A stretch of 64,000 nucleotides of DNA, taken from contig NZ_JH165159.1 in the NCBI RefSeq assembly GCF_000227765.1, forward strand, positions 201,960 to 265,959, in the 5' to 3' direction. A model generated the notes under the pieces. That model saw only the letters and a program-made list of their open reading frames with translations. It was not told the origin of the DNA and made no database searches. This DNA is from Neisseria wadsworthii 9715. GTDB lineage: Bacteria; Pseudomonadota; Gammaproteobacteria; Burkholderiales; Neisseriaceae. Shown here in pieces: positions 9,985 to 18,735 of this stretch. Position 1 is the first letter of the stretch. Every line of letters begins with the position of its first letter. The position numbers and the translations under genes were made by a program.

Positions 9985-10368
9985 ATGAAAACACGCACAC
10001 TTTCTTTGTTTTTATTGCTGTTTGCCGCAGCCTGTGCTCAGAAAAACACGCCTGTGCAATGGCAATACCGCGGCGGCGATGCCAAAAAAGGCATTGTTTA
10101 TCTTTCTTACGACCATGCCGAATTTCAGAATGCGAGGGCAGGGCAGGCCAGTCCTCAGCTGATGGCTGACAAACGTTGCCGCCAACTCGGTTTTCAAAAA
10201 GCCGCCCGCGTGCAAGGATCGCGCAGCGAATGCGTGCGCAAAGGCGGCATGATCGGCACCTGCTCGGTAACGCGCACCACTTATGAATATTTGTGCGGCG
10301 AATATCCGGCTCCGGTCAAAAAAGAAACGGCCAAGAAAACGGGTAAGCAGAAAAGCAAGAAAAAATGA
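9985..10368 (+). CDS. YecR-like lipoprotein
   Basis: A 127-residue exported protein with lipobox AAAC (Cys17). The mature part has GIVYLSYDHAEF, then cysteines in CRQLGF, ECVRKGG, GTCSVTRTTYEYLC, the spacing seen in YecR-type lipoproteins. The tail is Lys-rich (KKETAKKTGKQKSKKK). Function is unknown. A DUS occupies the space where the ribosome site would be, so translation initiation here is unusual or weak. Confidence 0.7.
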   Translation: MKTRTLSLFLLLFAAACAQKNTPVQWQYRGGDAKKGIVYLSYDHAEFQNARAGQASPQLMADKRCRQLGFQKAARVQGSRSECVRKGGMIGTCSVTRTTYEYLCGEYPAPVKKETAKKTGKQKSKKK

Positions 10369-10387
10369 ACAGTTGTCGTAATGCAAA

Positions 10388-10419
10388 ATGCCTGTCTGAA
10401 AAAGGTTTCAGACAGGCAT
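10388..10419. terminator. DUS hairpin between convergent genes
   Basis: Complete inverted uptake sequences with extra flanking pairs, between the YecR-like gene (+) and the DUF4328 gene (-). Confidence 0.8.
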
Positions 10420-10443
10420 TTTGCTTGATGCGATTGTTTGGTT

Positions 10444-11100
10444 TCAGCCAACTTTTTTACCTGCTGCCAGCAAAGCTTGTTGATTTTGGATGCCCCGAAC
10501 AATTTTGGTGAGGCAGTAAGCGCTAATCAGCATGCATAACAAGCTGGCTAAATTAAGGTAAATAGGCAAAGTGAGGTGTACGCTTTCTAAATGGCTTTCT
10601 GTTTTATGAATGATTCTTTCCCCAATCGAACCGATCAACCAAGTTATCCACCAAGTGTTAACCGGAATGGCCGAAGGCTTGCGGTCTTGCGCGGCATGCA
10701 GCCATATTTCTTTGGTGGCTTGATAGGGCATAACCAAGTTGAGAAAAGGGATGAAAAAACTGCCTACAGCCCAGCCGGGTTTGATGCTCATTTCCGCACC
10801 CAGCGCGCGGGCGTTGGCTGCGGCGCGATACAGCCAGCAGCAAACCAGAATAGCCGATGTTAGGAAACATAGGGCCAATAGCAGATCCAGCGGTCTAAAA
10901 AAGGGTTCTGCTTTTTCAAAAATTGCCCACCAACTCTGATCCAAATTAATCAGGCCGGAGGCAGAGTGGATGAGCAGCAATATCGGTATCAGCATAAGGC
11001 CGACCACCGTGTATATGGCGATCACCGACCAAATGGCAGACAGCGTGAAACCAGTCAGCCTGCCGAAGTCTTGATAAATATAGTTTTTTTCTTTTTTCAT
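10444..11100 (-). CDS. DUF4328 membrane protein
   Basis: A 218-residue protein with about five hydrophobic segments. The central stretch WLYRAAANARALGAE ... KPGWAVGSFFIPFLNLVMPYQATKEIW is the DUF4328 hallmark. Function is unknown. The start was placed at MKKEKNYIYQDFGR; an in-frame extension of 27 codons reads through an upstream uptake sequence and is not protein-like. Monocistronic between DUS hairpins. Confidence 0.78.
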   Translation of the reverse strand: MKKEKNYIYQDFGRLTGFTLSAIWSVIAIYTVVGLMLIPILLLIHSASGLINLDQSWWAIFEKAEPFFRPLDLLLALCFLTSAILVCCWLYRAAANARALGAEMSIKPGWAVGSFFIPFLNLVMPYQATKEIWLHAAQDRKPSAIPVNTWWITWLIGSIGERIIHKTESHLESVHLTLPIYLNLASLLCMLISAYCLTKIVRGIQNQQALLAAGKKVG

Positions 11101-11155
11101 AAGGTGTTTCCCGTAAATGTTGTTGAAGGATTGGTGTTGGGTTATTTCATGATCA

Positions 11156-11198
11156 ATGCCTGTCTGAAAACTATTCCGCATTGTTTTCAGACAGGCAT
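11156..11198. terminator. DUS hairpin downstream of the stomatin gene
   Basis: Complete inverted uptake sequences 20 bases beyond the stomatin-gene stop and upstream of the DUF4328 gene. Confidence 0.75.
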
Positions 11199-11217
11199 TG
11201 TTGTTTGTAATAAGGCT

Positions 11218-12186
11218 TTATTTGGCAACCGTTTTATTGCCTTCCACAATTTTCAGGCCGGTGGAAACCAAGCCGGCTATGTCGGCCACGTTGGCAGGCA
11301 TAATCAGCGTGTTGTTTTCTTTGGCCAGTTTGCCGAAGGCTTCTACATATTGCTCGGCCACTTTCAGATTCACGGCTTCGTTGCCGCCCGGAGTTTGCAG
11401 GGCATCGGCGATTTTGCGGATGGCGTCGGCATTGGCTTCGGCCACCAAGCGCAAGGCTTCGGCTTCGCCTTGTGCGCGGTTGATGCGGGCGATTTTGTCG
11501 CCGTTCGATTCGTTGATGGCGGCCTGCATTTCGCCTTCCGACTGCTGGATTTCCGCTTCGCGCTGGCCGCTGGCGAGGTTGATTTGTTCGATTTTTCGGC
11601 CTTCTGATTCGGCGATACGGGCGCGTTTTTCGCGTTCGGCGGTGATTTGCGCCTGCATTGAGCGCAAGATTTCTTGCGGCGGCACCAAGTCTTTGATTTC
11701 GTAACGCAATACTTTCACGCCCCACGATACGGCGGCTTCGTCCAGCGCGGCCACGACGATGCTGTTGATTTCGTCGCGCTCTTCAAAGGTTCGGTCTAAT
11801 TCCATACGGCCGATAACCGAGCGCAGCGTGGTTTGGGCAAGCTGGGTGATGGCCATGATGTAGTTGCTGGAGCCGTATGAGGCGAGTTTCGGGTCGGTTA
11901 CTTGGAAGTAGATGATGCCGTCGACGGTAAGCTGGGTGTTGTCGCGCGTGATGCAGACTTGGCTCGGCACATCCAGCGGGATTTCTTTCAGCGTGTGCTT
12001 GTAGGCCACGCGGTCGATAAAGGGAATCAGGATGCTGAGGCCGGGATTCAACACTTTGTGAAAGCGGCCCAAACGTTCCACCACGTAAGCTTCTTGCTGC
12101 GGCACCACGGTAAATGCTTTGAAGCCGAATACGATCACGGCGATAAGCAGCAGAATGGGGAAACCGATGAAGAAATCAAAGTCCAT
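11218..12186 (-). CDS. SPFH/Band 7 (stomatin-like, QmcA type) membrane protein
   Basis: A 322-residue protein with one N-terminal membrane helix (about residues 6-26), an SPFH domain (VPQQEAYVVERLGRFHKVLN ... EIPLDVPSQV) and a long Ala/Glu-rich coiled coil from about residue 180 to 260. Members form oligomeric cages that organise membrane microdomains and modulate proteases. It lies 13 bases downstream of an NfeD-family gene, the classical stomatin partner, so the two form an operon. Confidence 0.92.
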   Translation of the reverse strand: MDFDFFIGFPILLLIAVIVFGFKAFTVVPQQEAYVVERLGRFHKVLNPGLSILIPFIDRVAYKHTLKEIPLDVPSQVCITRDNTQLTVDGIIYFQVTDPKLASYGSSNYIMAITQLAQTTLRSVIGRMELDRTFEERDEINSIVVAALDEAAVSWGVKVLRYEIKDLVPPQEILRSMQAQITAEREKRARIAESEGRKIEQINLASGQREAEIQQSEGEMQAAINESNGDKIARINRAQGEAEALRLVAEANADAIRKIADALQTPGGNEAVNLKVAEQYVEAFGKLAKENNTLIMPANVADIAGLVSTGLKIVEGNKTVAK

Positions 12187-12199
12187 AAGGGCTCCTTTT

Positions 12200-12619
12200 T
12201 TAGTGCAGATGGATAATCAGGAGGTTGCCGTTTTTGCCGGTAATCACGGCAGAATGCGGTGCGGCGGATGATCCGGACACGTTTTCCGCCTGTGCCTGCC
12301 AGACGGTGCCGCGGTAATGCACTTCGTACAGCCCGCCGCCCAAGTGGCGCATGATGTGGACGCTTTGCCCGATGTCTAAATCGTTGCGGGCGGTTTCTTC
12401 ATGGGCGGAGCGGCGGTGGCGGGCAATCCAGCCGTGCGTCCACCAAATTCCCACGGCAGACAGCACGGCGGCGGTGAGAATGCCGGCAGTCAGGTTGCCA
12501 AACAGCCAAACCGCGATGCCTGCGCCAAACAGGGCGGCGCTTACTACCATCAGGTAAATCGTGCCGATAAACAATTCAAGAATCAGCACCAATGCAGCGG
12601 CGATAAACCAATAAACCAT
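12200..12619 (-). CDS. NfeD-family membrane protein
   Basis: A 139-residue protein with tightly spaced membrane segments in the first 70 residues and a C-terminal OB-fold (DIGQSVHIMRHLGGGLYEVHYRGTVW). This short NfeD form is the usual partner of stomatin/QmcA. The start MVYWFIAAAL was chosen because a GGAGGAA ribosome site lies eight bases upstream; upstream GTG and ATG codons overlap that site. First gene of the operon with the SPFH gene. Confidence 0.88.
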   Translation of the reverse strand: MVYWFIAAALVLILELFIGTIYLMVVSAALFGAGIAVWLFGNLTAGILTAAVLSAVGIWWTHGWIARHRRSAHEETARNDLDIGQSVHIMRHLGGGLYEVHYRGTVWQAQAENVSGSSAAPHSAVITGKNGNLLIIHLH

Positions 12620-12639
12620 GAGCATTTCCTCCACAGTTT

Positions 12640-12652
12640 TTCAGACAGGCAT
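12640..12652 (-). repeat. Single DUS
   Basis: One complete uptake sequence in minus orientation between prfB and nfeD. No inverted partner nearby. Confidence 0.8.
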
Positions 12653-12687
12653 GTTTGGTTTGAGTTTCAATTTTCAGCCGAACCCCG

Positions 12688-13791
12688 TCACACGCCTTGT
12701 TTCAGACTGGCCTCGATGAAGCCGTCCAAATCGCCGTCCATCACGGCTTTGATGTTGCCCACTTCGTGGCCGGTGCGTAAGTCTTTGATGCGTGAGGAGT
12801 CAAATACATAAGAGCGGATTTGGTGGCCCCAGCCCACGTCGGACTTGCTCTCTTCCAGCGATTGTTTTTCTTCGTTGCGCTTGCGCATTTCCAGCTCGAA
12901 CAATTTGGATTTCAGCATATCCATTGCGGCGGCTTTGTTGGCGTGTTGCGAACGGTCGTTTTGGCATTGCACCACGATGCCGGTCGGCTCGTGGGTGATG
13001 CGCACGGCTGAATCGGTTTTGTTGATGTGTTGGCCGCCCGCGCCTGATGCGCGGTAGGTGTCGATGCGCAAATCGGACGGGTTGATTTCGATTTCGATGC
13101 TGTCGTCCACTTCGGGATACACGAATACGGAGGCAAACGAGGTGTGGCGCTTATTGTTGGAATCGAAAGGCGAATAGCGCACAAGGCGGTGGATGCCGGT
13201 TTCGGTGCGCAACAGGCCGTAGGCATATTCGCCTTCGAGTTTGATGGTGGCGCGGTTGATGCCGGCGATTTCGCCTTCGTCTTCTTCCAAAATTTCCAGC
13301 TTGAAGCCTTTGCGCTCGCCGTAGCGGCTGTACATGCGCAAAAGCATGCCAGCCCAGTCTTCCGCTTCCGTGCCGCCCGCGCCGGCGGTGATGTCGATAA
13401 AGCAGTTGTTGGCGTCTGCCGGCTGGTTAAACATGCGCTTAAACTCAAGCTCGGCCATTTGGGCTTCCAGCGCAGCCACGTCTTCCTGCACGGCGGCAAA
13501 GCCGGCTTCGTCGTTTTCCTCCACCGCCATTTCAATCAGCATGCGGTTGTCTTCGATGCCGCTGCCGATGGAATCCAGCGTGAGTACGATGCCTTCGAGG
13601 ATTTTGCGTTCCTTGCCGATTTCTTGCGCTTTTTTCGGGTCGTTCCACAAATCGGGGTCTTCGGAAAGGCCGATGACTTCTTCCAGGCGGTCTTTTTTGC
13701 CTTGGTAATCCAGGTAAACGCGGATATCGGCGCTGCGCTGTTCGAGATCGTCTAAGGTGTTGTTGAGCTGGTTGATGATTTCGGCTTCCAT
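12688..13791 (-). CDS. prfB: Peptide chain release factor 2, continuous frame
   Basis: A 367-residue class I release factor. The GGQ motif ([18 protein letters not shown]), which triggers peptide release, and the SPF anticodon-like motif ([15 protein letters not shown]) for UGA and UAA recognition are both intact. Unlike E. coli and many bacteria there is no in-frame UGA and +1 frameshift near codon 26: the site reads TAC CTG GAT TAC (YLDY) and the frame is uninterrupted. RF2 therefore appears to lack the usual autoregulation. Monocistronic. Confidence 0.96.
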   Translation of the reverse strand: MEAEIINQLNNTLDDLEQRSADIRVYLDYQGKKDRLEEVIGLSEDPDLWNDPKKAQEIGKERKILEGIVLTLDSIGSGIEDNRMLIEMAVEENDEAGFAAVQEDVAALEAQMAELEFKRMFNQPADANNCFIDITAGAGGTEAEDWAGMLLRMYSRYGERKGFKLEILEEDEGEIAGINRATIKLEGEYAYGLLRTETGIHRLVRYSPFDSNNKRHTSFASVFVYPEVDDSIEIEINPSDLRIDTYRASGAGGQHINKTDSAVRITHEPTGIVVQCQNDRSQHANKAAAMDMLKSKLFELEMRKRNEEKQSLEESKSDVGWGHQIRSYVFDSSRIKDLRTGHEVGNIKAVMDGDLDGFIEASLKQGV

Positions 13792-13869
13792 GATGTTCTT
13801 TTCGTTAAAAAATTCAGGCGGGTATTGTACTGGATTTCAGGGGCTTTGTCTGTGCGGCGGGTAAAGAGA

Positions 13870-13911
13870 ATGCCTGTCTGAAAGCCGTACTGGAAACTTT
13901 CAGACAGGCAT
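13870..13911. terminator. DUS hairpin between the patatin gene and prfB
   Basis: Complete inverted uptake sequences just beyond the stop of the patatin-like gene on the minus strand. Confidence 0.75.
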
Positions 13912-13938
13912 CTTTAGAGTTGTTGCCGGCGGCGGTGG

Positions 13939-14832
13939 TTAATAGCGGTAGGCCGCCAGCTTTTTCTTGATTTCCGGCAGCGCGGCCAGTGCGGCTTGTT
14001 CGCCCAGTTTGATGGCTTGGGCTTTTTGGTCGAAGCCGCCTACCGAACCGAGCTTTTGCACTTGCGGCTTGATGACTACGTTGGCTTGGCGCAGTTGGTA
14101 TTCCAGCGCGGGGGTGCTCATGATGTTGAGGCTTTGGTCGAGGTAGTCGAAAAAGCCGGAGCCGTTTTCGAGTTTGGCCGGTTTGGCGGAAATATCCACC
14201 GCAATCACAAAGTTGGCCCCTTGCTCTCTGGCGGCGGTAACAGGCACGGGGGCGGAGAGGCCGCCGTCGACATATTGGCGTTTGTCGATTTCGGTAGGCA
14301 GGAAAATATTGGGGATGCTGGCGGAGGCGCGCACGGCCTGGCCGGTGTTGCCGGTGTTGAAGGCTACGCTTTTGCCCGAGTTGAAGTCGGTGGCGATGGC
14401 GGCGAATTTAACCGGTAGGTTTTGCAGAGGGCGGTTGCCGACTTTGCGGTTGATGTAGTTTTGCAGCTTTTCGCCTTTGATGACGCCGCGGGTCGACAGG
14501 GTGAGGTCAACCAAATCGGCTTGGCTGAGGATTTCGGCTTCCAATTCGAGGCGGTCGGGCGACATGCCTGAGGCATAGAGGCTGCCGACAATGGCACCGG
14601 CGCTGGTGCCGGTTACGACGTTTACGGGGATGTTGTGCTGTTTCAATACTTTAATCACGCCGATGTGGGCAAAGCCTTTGGCTGCACCGCCGCCGAGTGC
14701 GAGGCCGATGATGGCTTTGGGCTTGGCTGTCGGTTGGGGGGCGGGCGGGGTTTTGCGGCCGATTTGGCAGCCGCTGAGGATGAGGGCGCCGAGGGAGAGG
14801 AATAAGACACGGCGGTTAAATTTTAAATGCAT
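13939..14832 (-). CDS. Patatin-like phospholipase lipoprotein (RssA-like)
   Basis: A 297-residue protein with lipobox ILSGC (Cys22) and a proline-rich linker. The patatin domain has the oxyanion loop GLALGGGAAKGFAHIGV, nucleophile elbow GTSAG and the catalytic Asp in YVDGGLSAPVP. The Ser-Asp dyad is intact, so lipid acyl-hydrolase activity is expected; the lipobox points to anchoring at a membrane facing the periplasm. AGGAA precedes the ATG. Monocistronic. Confidence 0.9.
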   Translation of the reverse strand: MHLKFNRRVLFLSLGALILSGCQIGRKTPPAPQPTAKPKAIIGLALGGGAAKGFAHIGVIKVLKQHNIPVNVVTGTSAGAIVGSLYASGMSPDRLELEAEILSQADLVDLTLSTRGVIKGEKLQNYINRKVGNRPLQNLPVKFAAIATDFNSGKSVAFNTGNTGQAVRASASIPNIFLPTEIDKRQYVDGGLSAPVPVTAAREQGANFVIAVDISAKPAKLENGSGFFDYLDQSLNIMSTPALEYQLRQANVVIKPQVQKLGSVGGFDQKAQAIKLGEQAALAALPEIKKKLAAYRY

Positions 14833-14939
14833 ATTTTGAATTCCTGTGTCGGTGTGTTTGGGGGAAGTGCGCCTGCGGCTGCTTGGCCGGGATGGCGGTG
14901 GGTACAGGCTTGTTCAGGCAGGCATTATAAGGTGTGCCG

Positions 14940-15039
14940 ATGCCTGTCTGAAAGCGGGTTTATGGTCAAATCATTTTAAGATAATGTAAGAGCAAAGAGC
15001 GGTTTCAGACAGGCATGGTTGGGCGGGTGCCTGTCTGAA
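14940..15039. repeat. Cluster of three DUS
   Basis: Forward copy 14940-14952, reverse copy 15004-15016, and a 12-base forward copy 15028-15039, in the gap between bioC and the patatin gene. The first two can form a long-loop hairpin and the last two a tighter one. The other bases at 14833-15049 show no gene. Confidence 0.75.
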
Positions 15040-15049
15040 AAGCCGGCCT

Positions 15050-15844
15050 TTAAGCTTTGCCGGGCATTGTGGGGTAAAACTGCACGGGGCTGGCGCCTTC
15101 GGGCAGCACGGTTTTTTTCACGGCGTGGCCGTACACGGTTTCGAGCGTGATGCTGAAACGGCCTGCGGCGATTTGCTGCTCAACCAAGGTGCGGGCGGCG
15201 GCTTCGTCGCTGAAGGTGAGCGACGTCCAAATGCCCAGCGTGTCCATATCCTGCCAGAAGGTTTGGGCGCTGGTGTAGGAAAGTTCGAGCTTGGCGGTAT
15301 CGGTAACGGGGTCGTAAAAACCGGATTCGAGCAGCATGTCGCCCAAGTCGTGCATGTCAAACAGCATGGGCGCTTCCACGCTGATGCCGGCCTGTTTCAG
15401 ACAGGCATTGAGGCTTTGCAGGCTGTCGATGCCGAAGTGGGTGAAAAAGAGCAGGCCGTCGCGCTTGAGGGCGTGCGCCCAGTTTTTCAGCACGGGCAGA
15501 GGCTCGGAAGCGGTAATCAGGCTGAGGTTGGCAAACAGCATATCGGCGGCGGCTTCGGGCAGAGGCTCGGTGAGGCTTTGGAAATGCTGGGGCACGCTTT
15601 TGCCTGCAAGCTTGGCGAAAAAGCCGGTTTTGCGTGCGGCGGCGGCTTCGTCTAAAAACGCTTGGCGCGGGTCGTATTCGCTGAAGGCGGCTTTGGGATA
15701 ACGCGCGGCAAGCAGCTTGCGGGTTTCGTCGTGGTCGGCGCCGACGAGCAGGATGTGTTGCGGCGCAGTACGCACCAGTTGCAGGCGCTCGTCGGTGTTT
15801 TGGGCGAGGTGGCGGTGTATCAGCCAGCGGTCGTTCGGGTTCAT
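15050..15844 (-). CDS. bioC: BioC-like malonyl-ACP O-methyltransferase
   Basis: A 264-residue SAM-dependent methyltransferase-fold protein. The SAM loop ILLVGADHDE is less glycine-rich than usual, but the later FANLSLITASEPLPVLKNWAHALKR and LLFFTHFG stretches follow the BioC pattern. BioC methylates malonyl-ACP to disguise it for pimeloyl synthesis. It starts 11 bases after bioH, whose product removes that methyl ester, which strongly supports the assignment. An in-gene uptake sequence (15396-15408) encodes NACLK. Confidence 0.82.
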   Translation of the reverse strand: MNPNDRWLIHRHLAQNTDERLQLVRTAPQHILLVGADHDETRKLLAARYPKAAFSEYDPRQAFLDEAAAARKTGFFAKLAGKSVPQHFQSLTEPLPEAAADMLFANLSLITASEPLPVLKNWAHALKRDGLLFFTHFGIDSLQSLNACLKQAGISVEAPMLFDMHDLGDMLLESGFYDPVTDTAKLELSYTSAQTFWQDMDTLGIWTSLTFSDEAAARTLVEQQIAAGRFSITLETVYGHAVKKTVLPEGASPVQFYPTMPGKA

Positions 15845-15855
15845 GGTGGGTTTTT

Positions 15856-16608
15856 TCAGACAGGCAATTGTTGTTCTGCAAAGGTTTTGAGCAATCGGGC
15901 GAATTCGTCGGCGTGGCTCAGAAACGGCGCGTGTGCGGCTTTTTCCAGTGTGTGCATTCGGGCGTTGGGCAGGTGGCGCTCGAGGTAGCTGCCCATGCGC
16001 GGCGGTGTGATGGTGTCTTTGCCGCCGTAAATCAGACAGGCCGGTTGCTTCAGCTCGGGTAGCAAGGTGCGGGCGTCGGCTTCGGCCAGCGCGTCGAGCG
16101 CGCTTTGCAGGGCGGCGGGCGCGCCGTGTTTAACGATGTCGGGCAACACTTTTTCCAGAATGCTGTGTTGGTCTTTCGCGTATAAGAATTGCAACTGGAG
16201 AAATTGTTTCATATATTTATGGTAGTCTTGCTGAAACAATTCAATCATTTTGGCTAAAGCGGGGTTGTCTAAGCCTTCGGGATAATCGGGCCCTGCGCGG
16301 AATTTGGCGAAGCTGGCGGTCAGGCAGAGCGCGCGCACTTTTTCAGGATGGCGGTGGGCGATGTGTAGCGACACCAGCCCGCCGAGCGACCAGCCGAGCA
16401 GGCAGGCGGGTTCGGTGATGTGTTCGGCCAGCGCGTCGGCGGCGGCAATCACGTCGAAGCTGCCTGCAAGCGGCGCTTGGCCGTGGCCGGGCAAATCCAG
16501 CGCCTGAATCTGCCAGCTTTCGGGCAGGCGCGGAATCAAATCGTCGAACACATGGCGGTTGGCCGCCCAGCCGTGGATTAAAACGAGATTATTTACGGGG
16601 GATGTCAT
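15856..16608 (-). CDS. bioH: Pimeloyl-ACP methyl ester carboxylesterase BioH
   Basis: A 250-residue alpha/beta hydrolase. LVLIHGWAANRHVFDDL holds the oxyanion loop, GWSLGG the nucleophile serine, and KAAHAPFLSHADEF the histidine. BioH hydrolyses pimeloyl-ACP methyl ester to end BioC-initiated chain building. The start MTSPVNNL was chosen; a longer frame reads through comF antisense. The start codon overlaps that of comF on the other strand. The last residues Leu-Pro-Val and the stop come from a DUS variant at 15855-15867. Confidence 0.9.
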   Translation of the reverse strand: MTSPVNNLVLIHGWAANRHVFDDLIPRLPESWQIQALDLPGHGQAPLAGSFDVIAAADALAEHITEPACLLGWSLGGLVSLHIAHRHPEKVRALCLTASFAKFRAGPDYPEGLDNPALAKMIELFQQDYHKYMKQFLQLQFLYAKDQHSILEKVLPDIVKHGAPAALQSALDALAEADARTLLPELKQPACLIYGGKDTITPPRMGSYLERHLPNARMHTLEKAAHAPFLSHADEFARLLKTFAEQQLPV

Positions 16609-17314
16609 GGGTTTTCTTTCTTTCAGGCTGCCGCAATCGGAAGCCTGCTTATTATGCCACGATTCGGGCGCGGGTAAGGGCTTGTGCGATGCCTGTATGA
16701 AAGACTTGCGCGTGTCGGCTTCGGATGCGGCCAACGTGTGCCCACGTTGCGGCGGCACCAGCGAGGGCGCGGCGGTGTGCGGGCAATGCCAGAAAGAGCC
16801 GCCGCCGTTTGAGCGCTTGTGGGCTTCGGTGGAATATGCACCGCCGGTGAGCGGTATTCTGCACCGCTTCAAACACCGCCGCGACCGCTCGTTGGCGGCG
16901 CCGTTGGTGTCGCTGATGGCGTCATTGCCGCCGCCGTGGCTGGATGATGTGCGCATAGATGCCGTGCTGGCCATGCCATTGAGCCGCGAGCGGCGGCTGT
17001 TTCGCGGGTTTAACCAGTGCGACGAATTGGCCGAAGCGCTGGCAAAGCTTTACGGCTGGCAGGTGTTGCCGCACAATTCGGTTTTCAGACAGGCATCCGC
17101 GCCCCAGAGCACCCTGCCTTTTGAGGCGCGTAAGAAAAACGTGCGCGGCGCTTTTCGGGTTGATGCCTGTGTTAAAGAACGTAACGTGTTGTTAATCGAC
17201 GATGTTTTGACCAGCGGCGAGACTTTGCGCGAATGCGCCCGAATGCTGCGCCGCTCGGGCAGCAGCAGCGTTTTTTGCTGGACGCTGGCAATATCCAAAT
17301 TGAAAATTTTTTGA
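16607..17314 (+). CDS. comF: ComF family protein
   Basis: A 235-residue protein with an N-terminal zinc ribbon (CLLCHDSGAGKGLCDAC, CPRCGG, CGQC) and a C-terminal phosphoribosyltransferase fold with the PRPP loop VLLIDDVLTSGET near residue 205. ComF acts in the cytoplasm in uptake of transforming DNA. The ATG is preceded by ACGGGGG. Its start overlaps the start of bioH within CATG (16606-16609). A coding uptake sequence at 17084-17096 is read as VFRQAS. Confidence 0.92.
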   Translation: MGFLSFRLPQSEACLLCHDSGAGKGLCDACMKDLRVSASDAANVCPRCGGTSEGAAVCGQCQKEPPPFERLWASVEYAPPVSGILHRFKHRRDRSLAAPLVSLMASLPPPWLDDVRIDAVLAMPLSRERRLFRGFNQCDELAEALAKLYGWQVLPHNSVFRQASAPQSTLPFEARKKNVRGAFRVDACVKERNVLLIDDVLTSGETLRECARMLRRSGSSSVFCWTLAISKLKIF

Positions 17315-17364
17315 TGAACTAAGCACTTATCTAGTATAGTGCGCCCTTGGATTTTGGAATCTTC

Positions 17365-17829
17365 ATGTTTACCGTAGTTTTATACCAACCCGAAATTCCG
17401 CCGAACACAGGCAATATCATCCGATTGTGTGCCAACACTGGAATGGATCTGCATTTGGTCAAGCCGCTGGGTTTTCCGCTGGATTCGGCCAAAATGAAGC
17501 GGGCGGGTTTGGATTATCACGAGTTTGCTTCGCTTACGGTGCACGAAGATTTCGATGCCTGTCTGAAAGCTTTGGCAGGGCGGCGCATTTTCGCGCTCAC
17601 CACCAAAGGCTCCAGCCGTTACGACCAAGCCGCATTCGCCCCGGGCGATGTATTTTTGTTTGGCCCGGAAACGCGCGGCCTGCCTGCCGAAATTTTGGAT
17701 GCCCTGCCTGCCGGGCAGAAACTGCGCCTGCCTATGCAGCCGCAAAGCCGCAGCATGAATCTTTCCAACACCGTGGCGGTGATGGTTTATGAAGCATGGC
17801 GGCAAAACGGTTTCGGCGGGCAGGTTTAG
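17365..17829 (+). CDS. trmL: tRNA (cytidine(34)-2'-O)-methyltransferase
   Basis: A 154-residue SPOUT methyltransferase. It begins MFTVVLYQPEIPPNTGNIIR, typical of TrmL, and has the knot motifs FLFGPETRGLPAEIL and MQPQSRSMNLSNTVAVM. TrmL modifies the wobble base of tRNA-Leu isoacceptors. A TTG six codons upstream is possible but less likely. It is 50 bases after comF and may be co-transcribed. An uptake sequence at 17555-17567 encodes DACLK. Confidence 0.93.
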   Translation: MFTVVLYQPEIPPNTGNIIRLCANTGMDLHLVKPLGFPLDSAKMKRAGLDYHEFASLTVHEDFDACLKALAGRRIFALTTKGSSRYDQAAFAPGDVFLFGPETRGLPAEILDALPAGQKLRLPMQPQSRSMNLSNTVAVMVYEAWRQNGFGGQV

Positions 17830-17924
17830 TTCGTTTTATCATTTCATCATTAGTTTTAAATCAACCGTACAAGAATTAGAACAAAATCGGTTTGCGTTAT
17901 CGACTCAAAGAATAGGAACCTGTT

Positions 17925-18641
17925 TTGACTAAAGCCACAAAAACCCTGTCTATCGGCGCTTTGGGCGCCGCTCTTGCGCTCATTAGCGCCTCGTCTTTCG
18001 GTAAAGACCGTTTGGTGTCCGAAAACCAAGTTCGCCCCGAACCGCTGATTAAAGCGGCCAATATGAGCTACAAAGTGCGCGGGATGCGCTACACACCCGT
18101 TAAACAGATTAAAACTTTCAGTCAAACAGGCAAGGCCTCATGGTACGGCCCCGGCTTCCACGGTAAGAAAACCGCCAGCGGCGAACGCTTCGATATGCAT
18201 GCTTACACCGCCGCACACAAAACCCTCCCCATTCCCAGCTACGCCAAAGTAACCAATCTTTCCAACGGCAAAAGCGTGATTGTGCGCATCAACGACCGCG
18301 GTCCGTTCCACGGCAGCCGGGTGATTGATTTGTCTAAAGGCGCGGCTCAGAAAATCGGCTTTTCCGGCGTAGCCAATGTGCGCGTGGAGCAAATTGTGCC
18401 CGGCCAAATCGCGGCTGCCCAACCTGAGCAAATTTATGTTACGCTGGCGGCGTTTAACAGCGAATCTGCGGCGCGAGATTACGCAGGCCGCACCAATAGC
18501 CGCCTGCAGGGCGCCGCTTCCGCCCACCGCGCGCTTACCGAGCGTAAAGACGGCCAATATATCGTGAAACTCGGCCCGTTTGCCAAACCGGAGCAGGCTG
18601 ACAATGTCCGTCAAATGGCCATGGCTCAGAATTCGATTTAA
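17925..18641 (+). CDS. rlpA: RlpA-family septal ring lytic transglycosylase with SPOR domain
   Basis: A 238-residue exported protein. The signal peptide is present only if translation starts at the TTG at 17925, which has an AGGA site seven bases upstream; the next ATG is 46 codons in. The double-psi beta-barrel has [19 protein letters not shown] and the catalytic-region [22 protein letters not shown]-like domain at about residues 165-238 should bind denuded glycan at the septum. RlpA cleaves stem-less peptidoglycan during cell separation. The lipobox seen in some RlpA proteins is absent. Confidence 0.9.
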   Translation: MTKATKTLSIGALGAALALISASSFGKDRLVSENQVRPEPLIKAANMSYKVRGMRYTPVKQIKTFSQTGKASWYGPGFHGKKTASGERFDMHAYTAAHKTLPIPSYAKVTNLSNGKSVIVRINDRGPFHGSRVIDLSKGAAQKIGFSGVANVRVEQIVPGQIAAAQPEQIYVTLAAFNSESAARDYAGRTNSRLQGAASAHRALTERKDGQYIVKLGPFAKPEQADNVRQMAMAQNSI

Positions 18642-18676
18642 ACGGCTTCACGCTTTAAATTATTGTATTTTTGTTT

Positions 18677-18712
18677 TTCAGACAGGCATTCCGCAACGAA
18701 TGCCTGTCTGAA
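18677..18712. terminator. DUS pair between rlpA and ruvA
   Basis: A reverse copy (18677-18689) and a forward copy (18700-18712) form an inverted repeat with a 10-base loop. The second copy ends 23 bases before ruvA. Confidence 0.7.
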
Positions 18713-18735
18713 ATGCGTTTCAGGAAAGCTTATTT

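Noticed and set aside
15855..15867. Treating the DUS variant between bioH and bioC as a terminator
   Set aside because: Single arm only and inside an 11-base gap of an apparent operon.
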